DNA of 5,255 bases from Acetobacteraceae bacterium (lineage in GTDB: Bacteria; Pseudomonadota; Alphaproteobacteria; Acetobacterales; Acetobacteraceae). The notes below the pieces were generated by a model that worked only from the letters and a program-made list of their open reading frames with translations, did not search any database and was not told where the DNA came from. The position numbers and the translations under genes were made by a program. Shown piece by piece: positions 1-5,255 of the stretch (the first letter of the stretch is position 1; each line of letters begins with the position of its first letter). The stretch spans positions 1 through 5,255 of the forward strand of contig JASHVB010000092.1 of NCBI GenBank assembly GCA_030039695.1, read 5' to 3'.

Positions 1-1637
1 GCTTCGAGCGCGGGTTCGAGCAGTTCCGCCGCGCCTATCACTCTATCCTGGTAGATCTTGTCCGGCGGCGTGGCGTGTTCATCCCGGTCTTCCTGCTGTG
101 CTGCCTGTCGGTGTTCGTGCTGCTGCCGTGGCTTGGCCAGGACTTCTTTCCAAGCACCGACAGCGGGCAGTTCATTCTGCATATGCGGGGCAAGACCGGC
201 ATGCGCATCGAGGAAACTGCGCGGCTGGCCGACCACGTCGAAGCCGCCATTCGCAGGGTCGTCCCGCGGCGCGAAATGGACACGATCACTGACAACATCG
301 GCCTACCGTACAGCACCATCAATCTGACCCACACATCCACCGGCGTGATCGGTGCCGCCGACGCCGACATCATGGTCACCCTCAAGGCGGATCATCATCC
401 GGTGGCAGGCTATGTCGCGACGCTCCGCCGGGAATTGGCGCAGCAATTCCCCGGCGTGACGTTCTGGTCGCTGCCGGCCGACATGATCACGCAGATTCTG
501 AACTTCGGCATACCGTCGCCGATCGACATCCAGATCGAGGGCAACAACGTCAACGCCAACCGGGTCGTCGCCGACAAGATCCTCAACCAGGTGCGCGCGG
601 TGCCCGGGGTCGTCGATGCCCGCATCCAGCAACAGTTCGACTATCCCGATTTCGAAGTCGCCGTCGATCGTACCAAGGCGCAGCAAGACGGCCTGTCCGA
701 GCGTGACGTGGCGAGCAGCATCGTGGACACGCTGAGTGGCAGTTTCCAGACAGCGCCCATGTTTTTCCTGAACCAGCAAAACGGTGTCAACTACCAGGTT
801 GCCGCGCAGGCGCCGCAATACGCCATCCAGTCGATCGACGATTTGCGGAACATCCCGGTGACCGGGCCCACGGAGATCGAGCCGGCGATCCTGGCCGATG
901 TCGCCACCATCAAGCGGTCGCAGGAGATGGCGGCGATCGATCACTACAACATCCGCCGCGTAATCGATATCTACACCAACGTGCAGGGCCGTGACCTCGG
1001 TGGGGTCGGTAAGGACATCGCGCGGATCGTCAATGAGCACCAAGGCCAGTTGCCGCGCGGCAGCTTCGTGCACATCAAGGGTCAGATCGAGACCATGAAT
1101 AATGCCTATAGCAGCCTGGCCGAGGGGCTCGGGTTCTCGATTCTGTTCGTCTATCTGCTGATCGTGGTGAACTTCCAATCGTGGCTTGATCCTTTCATTA
1201 TCATCACGGCGCTGCCGGCAGCGTTGGCAGGGATCGTACTGTGCCTGTTCTTCACCAACACGACGCTGAGCGTGCCCGCGCTGATGGGCGCCATCATGTG
1301 CATGGGCGTCGCAACTGCGAACAGCATCCTGGTGGTGTCGTTCGCCCGCGAGCGGCTGGCCGCGCATGGCGATGCCATACGGGCCGCGACCGAGGCCGGC
1401 TTCACCCGCTTCCGCCCAGTACTGATGACCGCGCTGGCCATGATCATCGGCATGGTGCCCATGTCACTGGGCCTGGGCGACGGCGGTGAGCAAAACGCAC
1501 CCCTTGGCCGCGCCGTCATCGGCGGATTGCTGCTCGCGACCGTCGCCACGCTGGTGTTCGTTCCAGCGGTCTTTGCCCTGCTGCACTCACGGCCCGGTGC
1601 CGAAATACCTGGATCAATAGGCGGGACACTAACCTGA
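1..1637 (+). CDS. RND efflux pump inner-membrane permease, C-terminal half (partial)
   Basis: The reading frame is open from the left edge (first full codon at 3), so the true start lies upstream. The GTG at 75 and later ATGs are internal. The 544 visible residues are about half of a typical RND permease (about 1,040 residues). Visible residues 25-45 form TM7. A large periplasmic porter/docking region follows, with family motifs FFPSTDSGQ, RIEETARL, NIGLPYS and ILNFGIPSPID. TM8-TM12 fall at about 374-391, 395-417, 422-447, 472-490 and 502-527. In this family the trimer exports small molecules by proton antiport, handing them to an outer-membrane channel through an adaptor; both partners are encoded just downstream. 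The motifs fit the HAE1-like (drug/organic) branch better than heavy-metal CusA/CzcA types, but no substrate can be read. Unusually, the TM10 position corresponding to AcrB Lys940 is alanine. The TM4 aspartates lie outside the window. The family call is very secure and the substrate is unknown. Confidence 0.96.
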   Translation, partial: FERGFEQFRRAYHSILVDLVRRRGVFIPVFLLCCLSVFVLLPWLGQDFFPSTDSGQFILHMRGKTGMRIEETARLADHVEAAIRRVVPRREMDTITDNIGLPYSTINLTHTSTGVIGAADADIMVTLKADHHPVAGYVATLRRELAQQFPGVTFWSLPADMITQILNFGIPSPIDIQIEGNNVNANRVVADKILNQVRAVPGVVDARIQQQFDYPDFEVAVDRTKAQQDGLSERDVASSIVDTLSGSFQTAPMFFLNQQNGVNYQVAAQAPQYAIQSIDDLRNIPVTGPTEIEPAILADVATIKRSQEMAAIDHYNIRRVIDIYTNVQGRDLGGVGKDIARIVNEHQGQLPRGSFVHIKGQIETMNNAYSSLAEGLGFSILFVYLLIVVNFQSWLDPFIIITALPAALAGIVLCLFFTNTTLSVPALMGAIMCMGVATANSILVVSFARERLAAHGDAIRAATEAGFTRFRPVLMTALAMIIGMVPMSLGLGDGGEQNAPLGRAVIGGLLLATVATLVFVPAVFALLHSRPGAEIPGSIGGTLT

Positions 1638-1653
1638 CGAACCGATGAGGAAT

Positions 1654-1659
1654 GAGGAA
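1654..1659 (+). promoter_or_regulatory. Shine-Dalgarno that selects the GTG start of the adaptor
   Basis: GAGGAA lies nine bases before the GTG at 1669. The in-frame ATG at 1645 has no purine-rich site in front of it (the preceding bases are CCTGACGAACCG), and this GAGGAA would fall inside its coding sequence. The site therefore argues for the GTG as the real start. It also lets ribosomes restart after the permease stop at 1637. Confidence 0.6.
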
Positions 1660-1668
1660 CCTGACAGC

Positions 1669-2877
1669 GTGACACACGACACTCCCGAAGCATTGGTACT
1701 TCGTGAGCCTGAGGGCGATAAGGCGCTGGCGAAGCGACGCCACAAGTTGGGTGTGCTGGTTGCGGCCAGCGCGATCGTCTTGCTTGGCCTCGGCATTTAC
1801 GCCGGCATTCGCAACCGCCTGAACGCTGAGACCGCGCTGGCCACCGCGACGCTCGAGACGACGGTACCCTTCGTCGACGTCGTGCGCCCTCTGGGCGCGG
1901 CGCCGAACCAGCAGTTGTTGCTGCCAGGCCAGACGGTGGCGTTCTCCGACGCACCGATCTATGCCCGCACCAGTGGCTATCTGAAACGCTGGACCGTCGA
2001 TATCGGTGCCCATGTGAAACAGGGAGAATTGCTCGCGCAGATCGAGGCGCCTGAGCTCGACCAGCAGTTGCGCCAGGCGCGCGCCGATCTGGCGACCGCG
2101 CAAGCCAACGCGAAGCTGGCCGCCATCACCGCGCGACGCGCCGAGAACCTGTTGAAGACCCAGTCGGTCTCGATGCAGGAACGCGACAACGCGGCCTCGG
2201 CCTTCATCGCCGATCAGTCGATCGTGGTGTCGCGCCAGGCCGACGTGGATCGGCTGGCACAACTGCAATCCTACGAGGATGTCTATGCGCCGTTCGATGG
2301 CGTGATCACCGTGCGCAACACCGATGTCGGCCACCTGATTAATGCCGGCGCCGGTGGACCGGCCGCCGAACTGTTCCATCTGACGGCGATCAAAGTGTTG
2401 CGCATCTACGTCGCGGTGCCCGAGACCGACGCGCCCGCGATGCGAATAGGCGCCACCCCGACTGTAACGGTTGACGAATACCCCGGCGAAAGTTTCCCCG
2501 GTGTCCTGGCGCGCACCGACAACGCGATCAACCCGACCTCGCGCACGCTGCGGGTCGAGGTGGACGTGAACAATGCCGCGGGCAAACTGTTGCCCGGCGC
2601 TTATGCGTATGTGCATTTCTCGCTCCCCGGAAAGCCGGGGTCGGTGACCGTCCCGTCGAACACCTTGTTGTTTCGGAGCGAGGGATTGCGGGTCGGCGTC
2701 GTGCGCGGTGGCATTGCCGAGCTAGTACCGGTCACCATCGGCCGCGACTATGGCGACAAGGTGGAAGTGCTGTCGGGCCTTGGGCCGCACGACCAGGTGA
2801 TCCTCAACCCGTCCGATTCACTGATTAGCGGCACGGCCGTACGGCTGGCCGCCGGCAAGCCCGCGACCAAGCCCTGA
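1669..2877 (+). CDS. RND efflux periplasmic adaptor subunit (HlyD/MFP family)
   Basis: This 402-residue protein (GTG start; 410 if the in-frame ATG at 1645 is used) links the permease to the outer-membrane channel. A basic stretch (KRRHK) precedes one hydrophobic segment at about residues 27-46, which acts as an inner-membrane anchor or uncleaved signal. No lipobox is visible. The first half of the lipoyl domain is at about 101-125 (GYLKRWTVDIGAHVKQGELL). An Ala/Gln/Arg-rich alpha-helical hairpin follows at about 130-200, in the usual place for the coiled coil that meets the channel. The lipoyl domain closes around YAPFDGVITVRNTDVG at about 206-221. A beta-barrel domain at about 235-320 (SRTLRVEVDV) and a membrane-proximal domain complete the protein. 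Domain order and length are normal for the family. It lies 31 bases after the permease stop and overlaps the next gene by one base, so it is almost certainly co-transcribed. The family is certain and the exact start is less so. Confidence 0.94.
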   Translation: MTHDTPEALVLREPEGDKALAKRRHKLGVLVAASAIVLLGLGIYAGIRNRLNAETALATATLETTVPFVDVVRPLGAAPNQQLLLPGQTVAFSDAPIYARTSGYLKRWTVDIGAHVKQGELLAQIEAPELDQQLRQARADLATAQANAKLAAITARRAENLLKTQSVSMQERDNAASAFIADQSIVVSRQADVDRLAQLQSYEDVYAPFDGVITVRNTDVGHLINAGAGGPAAELFHLTAIKVLRIYVAVPETDAPAMRIGATPTVTVDEYPGESFPGVLARTDNAINPTSRTLRVEVDVNNAAGKLLPGAYAYVHFSLPGKPGSVTVPSNTLLFRSEGLRVGVVRGGIAELVPVTIGRDYGDKVEVLSGLGPHDQVILNPSDSLISGTAVRLAAGKPATKP

Positions 2878-4385
2878 TGCGTCGCCCGCGCTGCTTACGC
2901 GACCGGCGGTCCTTCGCCGGCGCGGTGGTGTTGCTGTTGGCCGGTTGCACCGTTGGGCCAAAATACGCGACCCCGTCGACGCCGATGTCGAACATGTTCA
3001 AGGAAGCGACGCCGGCCGACTATCGGATCGCCGGCATATGGCGGCCCGCCCGCCCGGGCGACACCGCCAGACGCGGCAAGTGGTGGCAAGTCCTCGGCGA
3101 TCCGGAACTCGACCAGCTCGAGGATGAACTCACTGCGGCGAACCAGAACCTGGTCATTGCGGATGCGCACTTCCGCGAGGCGCGCGCCGTGATCGGCTTT
3201 CAGCGGGCCGCCGAGTTTCCCACCATCTCGACCGGCATCGACCCTACCTACCTGAAGGAATCGGGATCGCAGCCCTATTTCAACGATTACCATCCGACGC
3301 CCACCGGCGAAATGGTACTGCCGTTCGACCTGTCCTACGAAATCGATGTCTGGGGTCAGGTTCACCGGCAGGTCTCGGCTGCGCGCGAGGCGGCGCAAGC
3401 CAGCGCCGCCGACCTCGAGACGGTTAGCCTCAGCCTGCACGCCGAACTGGCCCTGGACTATGTCGAGTTGCGCAGCGCCGATGCACAACAGAAGCTGCTG
3501 GACGACACGGTGAAGGCGTACACCGACGCGTTGCGCGTCACCAGGAACCGTTTGGCTGGTGGCTTCGCGCCAGCATCCGACGTGGCGCAGGCGGAAACTC
3601 AGCTCGACACGACGAGGGTCCAGGATACCGACATCGGCGTGATGCGAGCCCAGTACGAACACGCGATAGCCGTGCTGATCGGCGAGCCGCCGGCGGTGTT
3701 CAGCCTGCCGCCGGTGCCGCTGGCTTTGCAGCCGCCGCCGATCGCGGTGGGAATCCCATCGGACCTGTTGCAGCAGCGTCCCGATATTGCGGCCGCGGAA
3801 CGCCGTGTGGCCGAAGCGAACAATCAGATCGGCATCGCCACGGCGGCTTACTATCCGTTGGTGAATCTGAACTCGATGATCGGCTTCGAAGGGACCACGG
3901 GCGCTAACTGGTTCGCGTGGCCAAGCCTGTTCTGGGCTGTCGGCACGTCGCTGGCGCAACCGCTGTTCGATGGCGGGCGCCTGCAGGCGCAGTCGCGGCA
4001 GGTGCAGGCCGCTTATGATGCCGCCGTCGCGTCGTATCGGCAGACCACGCTGACCGCCTTCCAGCAGGTCGAAGACAATCTGGCCGCCTTGCGCATCCTT
4101 GAGCGCGAGGCGCAGCAGCAGCGCGAAGCGGTGACCGCTGCTGACAATGCATTGCGCCTTTTCACCAACCTCTACACCGGGGGCAGTGGTACCTACCTGC
4201 AGGTGATCACCGCCCAGGAGTTTGCGCTGTCGAACCAGCGCAACGACGTCGACATCCATCGGCGCCGCATCGAGGCCAGCATCCGTTTGATCAAGGCGCT
4301 TGGCGGGGACTGGAACGTCGCCAGTCTGCCGGCACTGGAGCAGCATGGTCTGCCGGAAGGCGCCATTGTGCCGCTGGCACACTGA
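2877..4385 (+). CDS. RND efflux outer-membrane factor lipoprotein (NodT/OprM family)
   Basis: This 502-residue protein is the exit duct of the pump, a trimeric outer-membrane beta-barrel with a long periplasmic alpha-helical tunnel. An arginine-rich start and hydrophobic stretch end in a lipobox (LLAGC) with the lipidated cysteine at residue 24, followed by the classic TVGPKY and proline-rich mature N-terminus. Two OEP (TolC-like) repeats follow. The first includes KWWQVLGDPELDQLEDEL (68-85), FDLSYEIDVWG (150-160), and RLAGGFAPASDVAQAETQLD (225-244). The second includes LLQQRPDIAAAERRVAEAN (297-315), LAQPLFDGGRL (359-369), and GSGTYLQVITAQEFAL (436-451). Length and motif order are those of a complete family member. 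The ATG overlaps the adaptor stop in a TGATG, and there is no clear ribosome binding site, so translation is probably coupled. It is the last gene of the operon. Substrate specificity usually lies in the permease, so none is assigned here. Confidence 0.95.
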   Translation: MRRPRCLRDRRSFAGAVVLLLAGCTVGPKYATPSTPMSNMFKEATPADYRIAGIWRPARPGDTARRGKWWQVLGDPELDQLEDELTAANQNLVIADAHFREARAVIGFQRAAEFPTISTGIDPTYLKESGSQPYFNDYHPTPTGEMVLPFDLSYEIDVWGQVHRQVSAAREAAQASAADLETVSLSLHAELALDYVELRSADAQQKLLDDTVKAYTDALRVTRNRLAGGFAPASDVAQAETQLDTTRVQDTDIGVMRAQYEHAIAVLIGEPPAVFSLPPVPLALQPPPIAVGIPSDLLQQRPDIAAAERRVAEANNQIGIATAAYYPLVNLNSMIGFEGTTGANWFAWPSLFWAVGTSLAQPLFDGGRLQAQSRQVQAAYDAAVASYRQTTLTAFQQVEDNLAALRILEREAQQQREAVTAADNALRLFTNLYTGGSGTYLQVITAQEFALSNQRNDVDIHRRRIEASIRLIKALGGDWNVASLPALEQHGLPEGAIVPLAH

Positions 4386-4596
4386 CCGTTCCGGTAAAGG
4401 GTCGGTCACCCGTTTGACCACGCGACAACTGGAACTTCTGCTCTGGTCCTGCAACGGTCGTGTCGGAAGGACGACGCCTCGTTCACGGTAGGCCGACGCG
4501 AAGTTTCGTGCTGTCGCTGACGGCACCGAACACGCCGCCCTGCATCTTGCTCATCTTCATTGCAGCAGCGTCGTCTCCTTGCCGACGGCGACATGA
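4386..4596 (+). other. Non-coding or scrambled stretch between the pump operon and the transposase remnant
   Basis: About 210 bases with no convincing gene. Open frames on both strands are short, arginine-rich and unlike known families, which is typical of chance frames in GC-rich DNA. A 6-bp inverted repeat (TGACCG at 4383-4388 and CGGTCA at 4403-4408, 14-base loop) covers the outer-membrane factor stop but has no T-run, so I do not call it a terminator. If the transposon reading of the right side is correct, the main body of tnpA has been lost, and this stretch holds the deletion or recombination junction. Confidence 0.4.
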
Positions 4597-4875
4597 AAAC
4601 TCCCAGCTTACGCCGGCGCCCCTCGTTCGGAGTGCGGCGCCAACATCATCATGGCCTGGAACGCGCAACACATGCCGGTCGTGACGCGGCAAATGCCGGA
4701 TCAGTTTCCCGACGAACTTGTCGGTCAGGCCGCCCCGGTCGCGCATCCCCAAATCGACATGCGCGGGATCTTCAACTTCGATCCCGGGCTCCATCGCAAG
4801 ACCTTGCTCGGCGGTAAAAAACATCCGCCGCGCGAAAGATGGCGACGTAATCAGGAAAAGGAGAAACTGAATTGA
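4597..4875 (+). pseudogene. C-terminal remnant of a Tn3-family transposase (TnpA)
   Basis: The frame is open from just after a TGA at 4594 to the TGA at 4873. Recognisable similarity starts at NIIMAWNAQHM (from about 4642) and continues through PDELVGQAAPVAHPQIDMRG and IFNFDPGLHRKTLL. From memory of the family, Tn3-type transposases end with this order: an N-(x)3-AWN-type helix, a spacer, an IAP-like motif, an I-N-x-RG-x-F-x-F motif, and a short charged tail. The fragment covers roughly 80 of about 950-1,000 residues, so it cannot encode the catalytic (DDE) core and must be inactive. The stop lies 54 bases before a candidate terminal inverted repeat, the normal position for a tnpA 3' end. The first ATG in the frame (4651) has no reason to be a real start. 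The alternative is a chance frame; the agreement with the adjacent repeat makes the transposase reading more likely. Confidence 0.55.
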
Positions 4876-4929
4876 ATCAATGTAGTGGCCGCGTGGTCCA
4901 CGAGTTTTCCCTGCCAAATCAACTACTTG

Positions 4930-4967
4930 GTTGTCGTCACTTTCTGCGCGGAGCTGACGAGAACCCC
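4930..4967 (-). repeat. Candidate Tn3-family right terminal inverted repeat, 38 bp
   Basis: Read inward on the minus strand from 4967, the repeat begins GGGGTTCTCG. It has an A-run at positions 25-27 followed by GTG, and ACG at exactly positions 31-33. Tn3 and Tn21 repeats (38 bp) share the GGGG tip, an A/T-rich patch in the 20s and ACG at 31-33. Here positions 35-38 are CAAC rather than the usual TAAG. The tip abuts the point where recombinase coding homology starts, and the next five bases (AGCTC, 4968-4972) would be one copy of the 5-bp target duplication made by this family. The partner repeat is not in the window, so the call rests on layout and position. Confidence 0.5.
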
Positions 4968-5255
4968 AGCTCGAGCGGGCGCTGATCGCCGAACGGACCA
5001 AGGCTGCCCTGCGCGCTGGCCGGGCCCGTGGACGCATCGGCGGCAATCCGGGTCTGCGCACCCGCGACCCGGAGGCGATCCGCGAGGTTCGGAAACGGCG
5101 CGACGAGGCACATCGCGACGGCATTCTGCGGCAGCTCGATTCCAAGCTCCCAACCGTGCGCCGCATGCGTCCGGACCAGCCTTGGGCGATGTCGTGCGCG
5201 TCCTGAATCGTGGATTGGGCCAGGGCGATACCCTGCGATGGACCGTCGAGCGGTT
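4968..5255 (+). pseudogene. Serine recombinase (resolvase/invertase family), disrupted C-terminal fragment
   Basis: From 4970 the plus strand reads LERALIAERTKAALRAGRAR, then GRIGGNPGL. This is the end of the long catalytic-domain E helix and the linker to the DNA-binding part in resolvase/invertase serine recombinases. It continues through PTVRRMRPDQPW, typical of the C-terminal domain of the longer resolvase-like proteins. The frame then stops at 5204-5206. Adding one G to the GGG at 5184-5186 restores GDVVRVLNRG and, near the window edge, WTVER, the expected family sequence. The fragment has no start codon and lacks the roughly 120 N-terminal residues that carry the catalytic serine; a TGA at 4955 closes the frame upstream. 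It is therefore broken twice, by loss of the 5' part at the putative transposon tip and by a one-base deletion. The gene runs past the right edge. Confidence 0.8.

Larger units (their letters stand above)
1..4967 (+). mobile_element. Putative Tn3-family element (right part) carrying the RND efflux operon
   Basis: The right boundary is the GGGG-tipped repeat at 4930-4967, inserted in a serine recombinase gene. A tnpA 3' remnant sits just inside it, oriented towards that end. Everything left of the boundary, including the three pump genes, would then be inside the element unless a second boundary lies between the operon and the tnpA remnant. The left end is outside the window, so neither the element's extent nor cargo status is proven. 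The alternative is that a small decayed end fragment happens to lie next to a chromosomal efflux operon. Confidence 0.33.

Noticed and set aside
75..1637. A permease gene starting at GTG 75
   Set aside because: The frame is open to the left edge, and the upstream residues (FERGFEQFRRAYHSILVDLV) match the RND permease segment before TM7. The gene is truncated by the window and does not start there.
4383..4408. Inverted repeat over the outer-membrane factor stop as a terminator
   Set aside because: The stem is only six pairs with a 14-base loop and no T-run follows, so it does not look like an intrinsic terminator.
4414..4442. TTGACC as a -35 box for a promoter reading rightward
   Set aside because: At a 17-base spacing the -10 position reads TCTGCT, a poor match, and no intact gene follows.
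2895..4526. Very long minus-strand open frame (543 codons) opposite the outer-membrane factor
   Set aside because: It is a mirror frame of a certain NodT-family gene in GC-rich DNA. Its product is Arg/His/Asp-rich with no motif. The minus-strand frames opposite the permease (303-1367) and adaptor (1516-2616) are rejected for the same reason.
4892..4907. CGTGG-T-CCACG followed by AGTTTT as a terminator for tnpA
   Set aside because: The palindrome has a one-base centre, so only about four pairs could form, and the T-run is four bases. This is too weak to call. The nearby ATTGA-A-TCAAT at 4871-4881 is likewise a short chance palindrome.
4483..5166. Long minus-strand open frame (227 codons) across the right-hand region
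   Set aside because: It runs antisense through both the transposase-like fragment and the recombinase fragment. Its product is arginine- and serine-rich with no recognisable motif, and the plus-strand frames give the family matches.

Overview
The window reads as GC-rich DNA from a Gram-negative bacterium. It encodes all three layers of an inner-membrane to outer-membrane pump, including an outer-membrane lipoprotein channel. The family variants (permease-adaptor-channel gene order, NodT-type channel, a long-tailed serine recombinase) look proteobacterial, and an alphaproteobacterium is my best guess. The sequence alone does not fix the taxon.

Positions 1-4385 are one co-directional (+) operon for a tripartite RND efflux pump. 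It starts with the C-terminal half of the inner-membrane permease, which is cut by the left window edge. Next, after a 31-base gap, is the periplasmic adaptor, most likely starting at a GTG with a good ribosome binding site. Last is the outer-membrane factor lipoprotein, whose ATG overlaps the adaptor stop by one base. The permease takes substrate from the inner membrane or periplasm using the proton gradient, the adaptor bridges the periplasm, and the outer-membrane factor forms the exit duct. Neither a regulator nor the operon promoter is in the window.

Positions 4386-5255 contain no intact gene. I read them as the right end of a decayed Tn3-family transposon inserted in another gene. A fragment at 4597-4875 resembles the extreme C-terminus of a Tn3-family TnpA. 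It is followed at 4930-4967 by a 38-bp stretch with the layout of a Tn3 terminal inverted repeat: GGGG at the tip and ACG at positions 31-33, read inward on the minus strand. Immediately beyond the CCCC tip, homology to the C-terminal part of a resolvase/invertase-type serine recombinase begins abruptly. That recombinase fragment lacks its catalytic domain and also carries a one-base frameshift near 5184.

The most interesting hypothesis is therefore that the RND pump operon lies inside a Tn3-family element that interrupted a serine recombinase gene. The left end is outside the window, so this remains an inference. It makes a sharp prediction: upstream there should be a matching repeat starting GGGGTTCTCG, preceded by AGCTC and by the N-terminal half of the recombinase.
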